24,626 nt of DNA from Flavobacterium sp. UBA4098 (GCA_002382495.1 DFXW01000042.1:1-24626); one strand, 5' to 3'; counted from the stretch's first letter, positions 1 to 8,053 are shown. Notes: a model not told the origin generated them from the sequence alone. Made by a program: numbers and translations.

Positions 1-714
1 ATTGGTTACAATTTTTTCTCCACTAATTTTATGAGCATCAATAACCAAGCAATGTCTTTCATCAGTAGTCACTTTTACATTAGGTAAAACCGTAAAAGCA
101 GACTCTCCTACTCGTTTGGCAGCAATATGCGTAATGGTTTCAGTCATTCCGTAGGTTTCATAAATCTGAGACGCTATTGTAGATAGTTCGCTTTCTAAGG
201 GCTTATTGATTTTGGCACCACCAATAATTAACTTTTTAATTCGGTGCAAGTCCTTCAAGGAGTTTCTGGCTTGCAAAGGCACCATTCCACAAAAATCGAA
301 ATCCCCTTTTACGCGTTCCATCGGATGAGAACTTGGCGCCACAAATTCCATATCCAAACCCAATATAAACGCTCTGACAAACATCATTTTACCGGCTACA
401 TAATCGGTTGGCAAACAATGAAGCACTTTTTGCCCCGGTTGTAAACCAAAAAAATCACCGGTGGCTAAAGCCGAATTGACCATCGCCTGTTTGTCGACAC
501 GGATAATTTTTGGAGTGCCTGTAGAACCCGAAGTATTCATTTCTAAATACGATTTTGGATCAAACCAATCCAGGATAAAAATTCCTAATGGTTTCTCGTA
601 CGACTCTCCTTCTTTAATAAAGGAGTAGGCTACGCGGAGTAAATCCTCTTTGGTAAAGCTAAAACCGTTTAATTTGAATTTGTTATGAACGTTTTGATAA
701 GTTACTGTATTCAT
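1..714 (-). CDS. menE: O-succinylbenzoate-CoA ligase (MenE), C-terminus cut by window edge
   Basis: Partial gene of 238 codons starting at an ATG at 712-714 and running off the left edge. It is an adenylate-forming acyl-CoA synthetase: the phosphate-binding A3 motif MNTSGSTGTPK is near residues 59-69 and the A5-type motif YETYGMTE near 188-195. The short N-terminus before A3 fits the compact MenE form of Flavobacteriaceae, which activates o-succinylbenzoate with ATP and CoA in menaquinone synthesis in the cytoplasm. The CPBP protease gene ends only 11 bases upstream on the same strand, so the two are probably co-transcribed. The C-terminal small domain with the catalytic lysine lies outside the window. 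Membership of the AMP-forming family is seen directly; the MenE assignment rests on length, motif spacing and remembered similarity, and another acyl-CoA ligase is possible. Confidence 0.82.
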   Translation of the reverse strand, partial: MNTVTYQNVHNKFKLNGFSFTKEDLLRVAYSFIKEGESYEKPLGIFILDWFDPKSYLEMNTSGSTGTPKIIRVDKQAMVNSALATGDFFGLQPGQKVLHCLPTDYVAGKMMFVRAFILGLDMEFVAPSSHPMERVKGDFDFCGMVPLQARNSLKDLHRIKKLIIGGAKINKPLESELSTIASQIYETYGMTETITHIAAKRVGESAFTVLPNVKVTTDERHCLVIDAHKISGEKIVTN

Positions 715-725
715 TTTTAAACTAT

Positions 726-1649
726 TTAATTATTGATTGAAATTCGGCTTGTCAATTTTTCGCGCCAGTTGGCCCAATGGTATTTTTTAGCAAAAAGTAA
801 AAGTAAAATCGGGAAAATGATACAGACTGGTAAAATAATATCTGATAAAGCACTTGGATCAGAGGTACTTTTCAAAATGGAATGGGTTTGAAATGCAGTC
901 CAATCAGAAGTAACTAATAACGCCCCAATAAAATTATTAGCAAAGTGAAACCCTAAAGCCAATTCGATTCCGTCGTCCATCAAAGTGATTATTCCCAAAA
1001 AAAGTCCTGTTCCAATGTAATAAATCAATATACTGTATCCCATTTTATCGACCTCCGGATTAGCAATATGAAGCATACCAAAAATAAGTGATGTCATCAG
1101 TAAAGGAAACCATTTGTTTTTAGCCAAATTGCCAAAACCTTGCATCAGATAGCCTCTAAAAATGAATTCTTCGCAACCGATTTGAAAAGGAAAAAGCAAT
1201 AAGCCTACTACAAACAGGCCTAAAAAGGGAATTAATTGAAACTGAACAATAAAATCCTCTGGATAAAGAAAATAAAAAATAAATGTGGAAAGGATCGAGA
1301 TTCCGGCCCAAATGGAAAATGAAAATAGGATTCGGTGCCAATCTATTTTCTTTCTGGAAGTAATAATTTTTATAAATGATTGTTTGTGTAAAAACCGAAC
1401 TACAGCATATAATTGAAAGAATACAAAAACAAATGATAGCAACATTAGAAATAAGCTAAGGTTGGGTTCTAAAAATCCCATTGTAGCTTCATAAGAATCT
1501 GGATAAGGAATTTTATCAGTAAATGATTTGATATATACACCCAACATAAAAGGAAACTGACCAAAAAGTGAAGCACAAAATAAGAGAACAGAACCAATTA
1601 AATATTTCCAAAATTCACTTTGCTTTACATTAATTTGATTTAAAAACAT
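726..1649 (-). CDS. CPBP-family intramembrane metalloprotease
   Basis: A 307-residue polytopic membrane protein with about eight hydrophobic segments. All three hallmark motifs of the CPBP (Abi, CAAX-protease-like) family are present: EEFIFR at residues 160-165 (EExxxR), FGMLH at 190-194 (FxxxH) and HFANN at 235-239 (HxxxN). These supply the glutamate and histidines of the predicted metal site in the membrane. The open frame extends upstream to 1748, but that would overlap the divergent arsC-like gene, so the ATG at 1647-1649 is preferred; it is followed by a plausible N-terminus. The gene lies 11 bases upstream of menE on the same strand, probably one transcript. The substrate is unknown; family members process prenylated or other membrane peptides and some give bacteriocin immunity, and nothing here selects among these roles. 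Confidence 0.85.
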   Translation of the reverse strand: MFLNQINVKQSEFWKYLIGSVLLFCASLFGQFPFMLGVYIKSFTDKIPYPDSYEATMGFLEPNLSLFLMLLSFVFVFFQLYAVVRFLHKQSFIKIITSRKKIDWHRILFSFSIWAGISILSTFIFYFLYPEDFIVQFQLIPFLGLFVVGLLLFPFQIGCEEFIFRGYLMQGFGNLAKNKWFPLLMTSLIFGMLHIANPEVDKMGYSILIYYIGTGLFLGIITLMDDGIELALGFHFANNFIGALLVTSDWTAFQTHSILKSTSDPSALSDIILPVCIIFPILLLLFAKKYHWANWREKLTSRISINN

Positions 1650-1730
1650 ACTGATTGAACTATAAATAATAATGATCCTAAAATACGGTTTTAAATCCAA
1701 TATTTTTATTACTTCGCAAAAAAATAATTT

Positions 1731-2078
1731 ATGATACAAATATACCATAACCCGCGCTGTGGAAAGTCAAGAAATTGTTTGGCTCAGGTAACCGAAAAGG
1801 AATCGGATGTTAGCATTATAAAATATCTTGAAACCCCTCCTACAGAACAAGAAATCAAAACTATTTTACAAAAATTGAATTTCCAACCCATTCAATTGGT
1901 TCGTGTAAAAGAAAGTATTTGGGTTAACAGCTATAAAAACAAATCACTTACTGATGAAGAAATTATTCAAGCTTTGGTGGCACACCCAATACTAATTGAA
2001 AGACCTATTCTAGTCAAAGGAGACAAAGCCATCATTGGACGAATTCCTGAAGAAGTGGCTCAATTTCTTTTGCGATAG
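1731..2078 (+). CDS. ArsC-family protein (glutaredoxin-type arsenate reductase-like)
   Basis: A 115-residue cytoplasmic protein of the ArsC/Spx thioredoxin-fold family. It begins MIQIYHNPRCGKSRN, with the single nucleophilic cysteine at residue 10 in the position of the catalytic cysteine of E. coli plasmid ArsC. The C-terminal part carries the typical segment HPILIERPILVKGDKAIIGR (about residues 85-104), with arginines in the oxyanion-binding region. Length matches the family. No other ars genes (arsR, arsB, acr3) are nearby, so a role in arsenate resistance is uncertain; many stand-alone homologues in Bacteroidota have no proven substrate. The ATG at 1731 is the first one in frame and lies 81 bases from the divergent CPBP start, leaving room for a shared promoter region. 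Confidence 0.85.
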   Translation: MIQIYHNPRCGKSRNCLAQVTEKESDVSIIKYLETPPTEQEIKTILQKLNFQPIQLVRVKESIWVNSYKNKSLTDEEIIQALVAHPILIERPILVKGDKAIIGRIPEEVAQFLLR

Positions 2079-2162
2079 GTGAATTTATTTTTTATTTGAC
2101 ATTCTTGATGTAACCTTTTAGGTATTTGTCAGTCTAACCACCCGTAACTAAAATCATTATTG

Positions 2163-4628
2163 ATGAAAAAATTAAATGCGATTGCATTAATTGTACTGTT
2201 TTTAAGCAGTATACTAAGTTTTGGCCAACAACCACCAATGGTAAAAGCCAAATTAAAAATAACTGGAAAAGTTATTGAAAAAACAAGCAAGCAACCTTTA
2301 GAATATGCTACTATTACTCTTCGGTTACCCAATAATCCAAAAGCAATCACAGGAGGTATTACCAACAACAAAGGGGAATTCTCTGTCGAAGTTGCTGCTG
2401 GTACTTATGACATTACAATAGAATTTATCTCTTTTAAATCTACCGAAATCAAAGGAAAGACTATTGACTCCAACACTAATTTAGGAACAATAGGCTTAGC
2501 AGAAGACGCCGCTCAATTGAACGAGGTGGTTGTTCGTGCTGAAAAAACCACTGTCGAAATCAAACTAGATAAAAAAGTTTTCAATGTTGGAAGCGATTTA
2601 ATGGTCAAGGGAGGAACTGTGAGTGATGTTTTGGGAAACATTCCTTCAGTATCTGTAGATGTAGAAGGAAATGTGAGTTTAAGAGGAAACGAAAATGTAA
2701 AAATATTAATTGATGGTAGACCGTCTAACGCGATTAATATAGTGGAAGCCCTTCGAATTATTCCTGCAGATGCTATTGACAAAGTAGAAGTAATTACCAA
2801 TCCATCGGCGCGCTATGATGCAGAAGGTGGCGGAGGAATTTTAAATATCGTTTTGAAAAAAGGAAAAAATTTAGGTTTTAATGGAACTTTTATTGCAACT
2901 GGCGGAATTCCTGATAATAATGGATTAAGTGGAAATGTCAATTACAAAACTAAAAAGGTGAGTTTATTTACTACTCAAGGATACAGTTTTAGAAGCAATC
3001 CTGGAAACATGATCAATGAAACTACCTATTTAAACTCGAATAATTCGATTCGTAATTATATTGTTGAACCTAGAGAAAATGATCGTTATGGTAAAGGATA
3101 TAATGGGAATTTCGGTATTGATATAGCGCTGGACGAAAAAACGTTTTGGACAAATACATTCAACTATCGTAACAATAATAGTGACAATACGGATAGGGTT
3201 TTTCAAAATTATTTCACTTCCACAAAACAATTTGATTATACGAGAAACCGAATCAACAAAGAAGACAGTGATAGTGAAAATATAGAATACACTACCAATT
3301 TTATAAAGAACTTCAAAAAAGAAGGGCATAAATTCACTATTGATGGGTCTATTTCATCAAATGATGATGCTAACACTGCGATAGTTACCGAAACTGGAAC
3401 AAACACCAGTACTACAAAATTAGACAACACGATTAATAATCAGAAACAAGACCGAGTTTTGATTCAAAGTGATTATGTTTTGCCATTAGGCAAAGGAAGT
3501 CAGTTTGAAGCTGGTTATCGTGGTGATTTTTCAAAATTAGTCACTGATTATCAAGTGAAAAACGATGGTATTATTAATCCTAACTTTACTAATATTTTAG
3601 AATATAAAGAAAAAGTAAACGCGGTTTATACTCAATATGGATTCAAAAAAAATAAAGCATCTGTGCTTTTAGGATTGCGTTATGAAGATTCAAACATTGA
3701 AATAAATCAATTAGCTACTTCAGATTTTAATACTAAAAAATACGGTAACTTATTTCCAAGTGCATTTTTTACTTATGAGTTATCGGATAAAGCAAGTACT
3801 TCTATAAGTTACAGCCGAAGAATTCAAAGACCTAGAGGTAGAATGTTAAATCCATTCAGCAACTTGTCTAGTAACATCAATATATTTGTTGGTAATCCTG
3901 ATTTAGATCCGTCTATGACTGATGCCATCGATTTTGGATATATCAAACGTTGGTCAAAATTAACCTTAAGTACTTCATTGTATTACAACAAAACAACCGA
4001 TGTGTTTCAATTTGCAAGAAGAGAATCAGGGAATTTTGTAAACGGCACACCAATTATCATCACTTCGCCAATTAATATTGCCACCGAATTTAGAACCGGA
4101 TTCGAGTTTACCTTAAACTATTCACCCTACAAATGGTGGAAATTGAATTCTAACTTCAACTTCTTTCAAAGTGATACCAAAGGAGATTTTGTATATACTA
4201 ACTTTAAAAATGTAGTAGTAACACAAAAATTCAACAACAACGCAACTTCTTGGTTTAGCCGTTTAACATCTAAAATTACATTGCCCTCTAAAATTGATTG
4301 GCAAACTAATTTAATGTATATGGGAGGACAAACTAATGCACAAGGAAAAGTATTAGGAAACTTTAGTGCCAATTTGGCCTTCAGCAAAGATGTATTCAAA
4401 GACAAAGGAACTTTTGCGCTAAATGTAAACGATGTTTTTAATGGTAGAAAAAGAATTATGGAAACCTACCTTCCTGGTGTTTTAAGCTCAAGAGCTGAAA
4501 TGCAATGGAGAGTAAGGCAAGTAACTTTATCGTTTACCTATCGTTTCAACAAAGCTAAAAACGAAAGAGAAAAACAACCTAAGAAAATGAACGAAGGTGG
4601 TGGCGGTGAAATGGAATATCAAGGATAA
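2163..4628 (+). CDS. TonB-dependent-receptor-like outer-membrane beta-barrel protein
   Basis: An 821-residue outer-membrane protein. It has a signal peptide (residues 1-22, hydrophobic core IALIVLFLSSILSFG), a CarboxypepD_reg-like beta-sandwich at about 32-115 (from ITGKVIEKTSKQPLEYATIT), a plug-like domain at about 120-230 (LNEVVVRAEKT, then SLRGNENVKILIDGRP and a typical NPSARYDAEGGGGILNIVLKK) and a large barrel of the PF14905 type to the C-terminus. The tail is glycine-rich (EGGGGEMEYQG). No SusD partner follows, so this is not a classical Sus pair; the cargo could be a peptide, siderophore or other ligand. A TTG directly before the ATG could also be read as a start, but ATG at 2163-2165 gives a normal signal peptide. 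Two hairpin terminators follow the stop, indicating a monocistronic gene. Confidence 0.88.
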   Translation: MKKLNAIALIVLFLSSILSFGQQPPMVKAKLKITGKVIEKTSKQPLEYATITLRLPNNPKAITGGITNNKGEFSVEVAAGTYDITIEFISFKSTEIKGKTIDSNTNLGTIGLAEDAAQLNEVVVRAEKTTVEIKLDKKVFNVGSDLMVKGGTVSDVLGNIPSVSVDVEGNVSLRGNENVKILIDGRPSNAINIVEALRIIPADAIDKVEVITNPSARYDAEGGGGILNIVLKKGKNLGFNGTFIATGGIPDNNGLSGNVNYKTKKVSLFTTQGYSFRSNPGNMINETTYLNSNNSIRNYIVEPRENDRYGKGYNGNFGIDIALDEKTFWTNTFNYRNNNSDNTDRVFQNYFTSTKQFDYTRNRINKEDSDSENIEYTTNFIKNFKKEGHKFTIDGSISSNDDANTAIVTETGTNTSTTKLDNTINNQKQDRVLIQSDYVLPLGKGSQFEAGYRGDFSKLVTDYQVKNDGIINPNFTNILEYKEKVNAVYTQYGFKKNKASVLLGLRYEDSNIEINQLATSDFNTKKYGNLFPSAFFTYELSDKASTSISYSRRIQRPRGRMLNPFSNLSSNINIFVGNPDLDPSMTDAIDFGYIKRWSKLTLSTSLYYNKTTDVFQFARRESGNFVNGTPIIITSPINIATEFRTGFEFTLNYSPYKWWKLNSNFNFFQSDTKGDFVYTNFKNVVVTQKFNNNATSWFSRLTSKITLPSKIDWQTNLMYMGGQTNAQGKVLGNFSANLAFSKDVFKDKGTFALNVNDVFNGRKRIMETYLPGVLSSRAEMQWRVRQVTLSFTYRFNKAKNEREKQPKKMNEGGGGEMEYQG

Positions 4629-4637
4629 ATAAATAGG

Positions 4638-4667
4638 AGACTGTCTGAAAAGGCAGTCTTTTTTTTT
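4638..4667 (+). terminator. Rho-independent terminator after the outer-membrane barrel gene
   Basis: An 8-bp stem (AGACTGTC with GGCAGTCT, one T-G pair) closes a TGAAAA loop and is followed by nine T, ten bases after the TAA of the barrel gene. It has the full form of an intrinsic terminator on the plus strand. Confidence 0.88.
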
Positions 4668-4672
4668 GCATA

Positions 4673-4701
4673 AAAAAAGCTCCGAATCTCGGAGCTTTTT
4701 T
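4673..4701. terminator. Bidirectional hairpin terminator between convergent genes
   Basis: The perfect stem AGCTCCGA / TCGGAGCT around a three-base loop is flanked by a run of A on the left and a run of T on the right, so it can terminate on either strand. It sits between the plus-strand barrel gene and the minus-strand small membrane protein gene, whose stop is at 4719, and probably serves mainly the latter. Confidence 0.88.
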
Positions 4702-4718
4702 ACTATCAAACAATCAGA

Positions 4719-4889
4719 TTAAGCTGATTGTTCTTCTTTCTTTTTTGCTTTTTTTTCTTTGTAAGCTTCCCAAGAAGCTCCACCAACCCAGTACGACACG
4801 AATCCAACTAAGAAAAACATTAGCCAAAATCCCATTGTCAAAATGGTTAAGAAAAGTAAAAAGCCTAAGTACTGTGAAAAAGTAAACAT
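4719..4889 (-). CDS. Small membrane protein, function unknown
   Basis: A 56-residue protein starting at the ATG at 4887-4889 (MFTFSQYLGFLLFLTILTM). It has one long hydrophobic stretch of about 35 residues, perhaps a hairpin of two short helices (about 7-40), then a highly charged tail, YKEKKAKKKEEQSA. The frame is open upstream to 4952, but that extension is poor in features and the ATG at 4889 gives a cleaner protein. It is followed by a strong terminator, which supports a real transcribed gene. I do not recognise a named family. By charge the lysine/glutamate-rich C-terminus would face the cytoplasm. Confidence 0.6.
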   Translation of the reverse strand: MFTFSQYLGFLLFLTILTMGFWLMFFLVGFVSYWVGGASWEAYKEKKAKKKEEQSA

Positions 4890-5030
4890 ATTTTCCGGAA
4901 TTTGTTTGTATACAAGCACAAATGTAAGTTTAATATTTTGGCCAGACAACAAAAAAATTAAAAACTAGGCCAACTTTTTTTATCAGGTATCAAAATTTGA
5001 AAATTACCTTTAGTTGGTATGCTTTAGAAT

Positions 5031-5990
5031 TTACTTAAATACGGTAGGAATATAATATTGAGCCAATTGATTTCCAATGAATTCACTCGTCTCCTTAGGA
5101 ATTTCAATTGTAGCATCTGGCACTGCAACTACCACAATGGCTCCAGGGTGATGTAAGTCAACTTCCTTGTTTTCATTAGGTAAATAACCATAAAACGGAT
5201 CTTGCGGAGTAGATTGACGCAGTGTACAAGCAATGGAATTCGTACTCATAGGATTCAAATCGGCTACAACTCGCAACTTGCCGTCTTTGGTATTCAACAA
5301 TTCTTGTGAGACAAGCACTGATTTTCCATTAATAGAGGAATTAATAATACAGATATCTGAAACTGTAGTAAAGGATTTTAAATTAATTTGTTCAGGAGAG
5401 TCAATGAAAGTATATACTGCTTGGGCATAATTTTTAGAGAGAAAATCATCCGAACTTACTTTCTTTATTTTTAATGCTTTCATAATGACCTCCGCTCCTT
5501 CTAAATTAGCTTCTGAACCAATAAATGTAATTTTCAATGGAGGCAAAACAGGACGCTTTAAATACGATGTCAATGACGTTTTATCTGAAAAAGTAGCAAT
5601 GACAGGTAATTTAAATAATTCAAATTTAAGTCCGAAAGCACGAAAAGCATTATACGTTCCTACAAGACTGGTCAAAGCATCCAATGTAAATAATGGATTC
5701 ACTTTCTTGATTAAATCCGTAACAATTAGATACTCTTTGCCAAGAATTACAATTGATGGAGCAATCGGGTTGATTCCTATCAAAACATCACAATCTGTAA
5801 TATCACTACTAACTGTAATCCCTTTTGATTCATATTCTTCGTCAGTAAAGATTCGATTATCTGAAGATTCTACTCGAAATTCCAACTGTGGATAAAGCAA
5901 CTTCAATTCCTCCAATTGTGTTGGAGAAAAAGCAACTCGACGGTCTAATTCCTGATTTAATTCTTTTACAATCCCGAATTTTAAACTCAT
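5031..5990 (-). CDS. Alanine dehydrogenase / saccharopine dehydrogenase-like protein
   Basis: A 319-residue cytoplasmic protein. The N-terminal part (1-150) has the AlaDH/PNT N-terminal fold signature: MSLKFGIVKELNQELDRRVAFSP resembles the opening of alanine dehydrogenase and saccharopine dehydrogenase, with a later D-V-L-I-G-I segment. The C-terminal part, with VADLNPMSTNSIA, DPFYGYLP and an IVVVAVPDATIEIPKETSEF segment, resembles the end of the lysine-forming saccharopine dehydrogenase (LYS1) family. It is shorter than typical alanine dehydrogenase (about 370-400). The expected nucleotide-binding glycine loop is not canonical: near residue 155 it reads TFIGSEANLEGAEV, without GxGxxG. The reaction therefore cannot be assigned, and a non-catalytic or altered-cofactor role is possible. 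The gene stands alone between divergent and convergent neighbours. Confidence 0.7.
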   Translation of the reverse strand: MSLKFGIVKELNQELDRRVAFSPTQLEELKLLYPQLEFRVESSDNRIFTDEEYESKGITVSSDITDCDVLIGINPIAPSIVILGKEYLIVTDLIKKVNPLFTLDALTSLVGTYNAFRAFGLKFELFKLPVIATFSDKTSLTSYLKRPVLPPLKITFIGSEANLEGAEVIMKALKIKKVSSDDFLSKNYAQAVYTFIDSPEQINLKSFTTVSDICIINSSINGKSVLVSQELLNTKDGKLRVVADLNPMSTNSIACTLRQSTPQDPFYGYLPNENKEVDLHHPGAIVVVAVPDATIEIPKETSEFIGNQLAQYYIPTVFK

Positions 5991-6015
5991 TATTTATTAT
6001 AATTATACCTTTTAA

Positions 6016-6037
6016 ATTTTCTAATAAATTAGAAAAT
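6016..6037. promoter_or_regulatory. Inverted repeat upstream of the dehydrogenase-like gene
   Basis: Perfect 9-bp arms ATTTTCTAA / TTAGAAAAT are separated by TAAA, 26 bases upstream of the ATG at 5990 on the minus strand. The position fits an operator overlapping a promoter, or a small hairpin in the leader. No bound regulator can be named; high A+T makes chance symmetry more likely. Confidence 0.35.
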
Positions 6038-6116
6038 CATACTATTTAGACTTAAATTTTAATTCCAATTAAAATAAGACTCCTTGAAACCCAATTAAAT
6101 ACCATTTTAATAACAT

Positions 6117-6147
6117 TTTGTTGTGGATAAATAATTCCTCATATTCG
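6117..6147 (+). promoter_or_regulatory. Putative Bacteroidota-type promoter for the serine-hydrolase lipoprotein
   Basis: TTTG at 6117-6120 is followed after 19 bp by CATATTCG at 6140-6147, a 3-of-5 fit to the fixed positions of TAnnTTTG. The predicted start near 6154 would leave a leader of about 55 bases before the ATG at 6209. The spacing is the main support. Confidence 0.4.
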
Positions 6148-6208
6148 AAAAAAGCCTTCCTAAAAGCGATGGAATCAATATATTTGTGATTCAAGTACCA
6201 CTACACAA

Positions 6209-7411
6209 ATGAATTATTTTAAGAAGGCAAATATACTACAAATACTGGTTTTATCTCTTGTTTTAAACTCTTGCGGTAAAAACGAAACTGATTCTGATAT
6301 CAAAGATTCGGAACTTCCCGAGAACGTCTTACCTAAAATGAGACCTTTAACTAATGAGGAACCAAAACTGAGTGAATCCTATGTAAGATCTACTCGACAA
6401 AAAATCGCTCATTTTTACAATAAAAATTGGCCAGGAAATAGTGCAAATGGCGCTTTTCTGGTAGCTAAAAACGGCCAAATTGTTTTTGAAAAATACGATG
6501 GATTGGCTAATCTTAGCAAAAAAGATAGTATAACACCCACGACTCCATTGCATATTGCTTCCGTGAGTAAGGTGTTAACTGCGGCAGCTGTATTAAAACT
6601 GGTTAATGCAAATCGACTGAAATTAGATCAAAAAGTCAATACCATTTTAAAAGAATTTCCATTCCCAGAAGTGACTGTCCGAATGTTATTGAATCACCGT
6701 AGCGGATTGCGTAATTATGCTTATTTCACTGATCGGGATGATGGCGTTTGGGACCGCCATAACCGTTTGACCAATCAAGATATTTTGACGCTTTTGGCGA
6801 CCAAAGATATTGGACTCGAATCACGCACTAATACTCGTTTTGCCTATTGTAATACCAACTATGCCATGTTGGCACTGATCATAGAGAAAATAACTAAAAA
6901 GAGCTACAAAACTGCGATGACTGAAATGATTTTCAAACCTCTTGGAATGAAAGACACCTTCGTTTTTGACTATGAAAAAGATAAAGACCGAATTGTTCCT
7001 TCGTACAAGACTAACCGAGTAGAAATTGGTAAAGACTACCTTGACGAAGTGTATGGAGATAAAAATATTTATTCTACCGTAAGAGACCTATTGAAATTTG
7101 ACCGTGCTAGAAGTAGAAAAGATTTCTTGGAGCCGGCATTGGCAAAACAAGTTCATGTTGGTTATAGCAATGAAAGAGAAGGGGAGAAAAATTACGGTTT
7201 AGGTATCCGAATGATCAATTGGAAAACAGGTCAGAATTTTTATTTTCATAACGGTTGGTGGCATGGTAATACTTCAGCTTACATTACACTTCCTAAAGAA
7301 CAAGTTACCATAATTGCTTTATCAAACAAAATGAATAAAAGCACTTATAATGTTAAAAAAGTGGCGCCACTTTTTGGAGACTACCCTTTTGAAACAGATA
7401 CTGACGAATAA
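6209..7411 (+). CDS. Lipoprotein serine hydrolase of the beta-lactamase (class C / PBP4-like) family
   Basis: A 400-residue protein with a lipoprotein signal peptide: hydrophobic residues 9-19 and a lipobox L-N-S-C with Cys22. The three active-site motifs of the PF00144 family are present: SVSK at 118-121 (SxxK nucleophile and lysine), YCN at 213-215 (YxN) and HNG at 347-349 (the HxG variant of KTG). Other hallmarks are RMLLNHRSGL (158-167) and IFKPLGMKDT. Such enzymes include DD-peptidases, esterases and amide hydrolases, and few of this type are true beta-lactamases. It would be anchored in the envelope and act in the periplasm or at the surface. The substrate is unknown, and no cell-wall gene is adjacent. 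A promoter-like element lies about 60-90 bases upstream. Confidence 0.88.
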   Translation: MNYFKKANILQILVLSLVLNSCGKNETDSDIKDSELPENVLPKMRPLTNEEPKLSESYVRSTRQKIAHFYNKNWPGNSANGAFLVAKNGQIVFEKYDGLANLSKKDSITPTTPLHIASVSKVLTAAAVLKLVNANRLKLDQKVNTILKEFPFPEVTVRMLLNHRSGLRNYAYFTDRDDGVWDRHNRLTNQDILTLLATKDIGLESRTNTRFAYCNTNYAMLALIIEKITKKSYKTAMTEMIFKPLGMKDTFVFDYEKDKDRIVPSYKTNRVEIGKDYLDEVYGDKNIYSTVRDLLKFDRARSRKDFLEPALAKQVHVGYSNEREGEKNYGLGIRMINWKTGQNFYFHNGWWHGNTSAYITLPKEQVTIIALSNKMNKSTYNVKKVAPLFGDYPFETDTDE

Positions 7412-7473
7412 TCTCATATAGAAATTACGATTTCAAATACCCAAATCAATTCGTTTTATCCCTTAAAATGATT

Positions 7474-7521
7474 TACCTTTGCCACTCGGTTTTTGGGTTA
7501 GTTATTGACTTTCCTATAATC
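7474..7521 (+). promoter_or_regulatory. Candidate promoters of the tmRNA gene
   Basis: Two overlapping possibilities are visible. TACCTTTG at 7474-7481 is an exact match to the Bacteroidota -7 box and would start transcription about 39 bases before the mature RNA, leaving a leader for RNase P to remove. Alternatively TTTG at 7492-7495 and TATAAT at 7515-7520, 19 bp apart, would start at or next to the mature 5' end at 7527. The sequence alone does not decide between them. Confidence 0.5.
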
Positions 7522-7526
7522 GAAAT

Positions 7527-7920
7527 GGGGTCGACTGGTTTTGACAGCAGGTCGAATTGAAAAGTAAGCAGGTCGAGAACTGAAGTAATTCTCGTTAATA
7601 AAAGGCTTCACACTTTTTACACGGCGAAGGAAACTACGCTCTTGCTGCATAATCTGAATCATAGTAAGATTAGCCTCGTCCTACCAGGTAGGAAAGCAGG
7701 ATTCTCCTCAAAGGCTTTGGTTTATAGCATTTGATCTAGGGGAATCGTAAATATAAACCTAGATTTTCGTTGGTTTCGGGCGATTTTCGAAAATAAAGAA
7801 GCTAAGTGTTTTGTGGCTGTTTCTGGCCTAGCAAAACATCGAAAATTCAATCAGGAAATAAGCCTGTAGAAAGCTCTTTAGTTGCTTGTTTGGACCCGGG
7901 TTCGATTCCCGGCGACTCCA
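7527..7920 (+). ncRNA. ssrA: Transfer-messenger RNA (one-piece)
   Basis: This 394-base RNA rescues stalled ribosomes by trans-translation with SmpB. The 5' end GGGGTCGACTGGTTTTGACA and the 3' end, with T-arm GGTTCGATTCC and acceptor CGACTCC plus discriminator A, are diagnostic; GGGGTCG pairs with CGACTCC to form the acceptor stem. The tag reading frame is GGC GAA GGA AAC TAC GCT CTT GCT GCA TAA, giving GEGNYALAA, which ends in the hydrophobic Ala-Ala degron expected for ClpXP-type proteolysis. CCA is not encoded (the next bases are CTT), so it must be added by the CCA-adding enzyme. The gene is in the standard order, not the permuted two-piece form. An apparent 69-codon reading frame over its 3' half is not a gene. 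Confidence 0.97.
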
Positions 7921-7943
7921 CTTTATTCCTTTTCAGTGATTAC

Positions 7944-7965
7944 GGAGGTTCCTCCCGGAACCTCC
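7944..7965 (+). terminator. Hairpin downstream of tmRNA, possible terminator
   Basis: The perfect 9-bp stem GGAGGTTCC / GGAACCTCC closes a TCCC loop 24 bases after the tmRNA. It is GC-rich compared with its surroundings but is followed by TTCATCC, not a T run, so it is either a weak terminator or a processing barrier for 3' trimming. Confidence 0.5.
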
Positions 7966-8004
7966 TTCATCCTGAATCTTCATCCCAAGATTTCATCCCG
8001 AGAC
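7966..8004 (+). repeat. Three tandem 13-bp imperfect repeats
   Basis: TTCATCCTGAATC (7966), TTCATCCCAAGAT (7979) and TTCATCCCGAGAC (7992) follow each other without gaps, directly behind the hairpin after tmRNA. The first seven bases, TTCATCC, are identical in all three. No known repeat family is recognised. Confidence 0.7.
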
Positions 8005-8053
8005 CCTTGTTTTAGGTCGTTCCTTAAGATTTTCATTTAATACCAATTAAATT

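Noticed and set aside
244..444. 66-codon plus-strand reading frame
   Set aside because: Antisense to menE, whose translation carries clear family motifs; the frame is a shadow.
961..980. TTCGATTCCGTCG resembling the tmRNA T-arm end, a possible att copy
   Set aside because: It is inside the CPBP protease coding sequence, covers only part of the tmRNA end and lies on the wrong side for an island boundary.
2091..2159. Promoter boxes before the outer-membrane barrel gene (TTTGAC and TAACCTTT)
   Set aside because: The spacing is only about 12 bp and the -7 box is imperfect, so it was not listed.
5485..5895. 136-codon plus-strand frame
   Set aside because: Antisense to the dehydrogenase-like gene, which has recognisable family similarity at both ends.
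7806..8015. 69-codon plus-strand reading frame
   Set aside because: It lies mostly within the 3' half of the tmRNA gene and the repeats behind it; no protein features.
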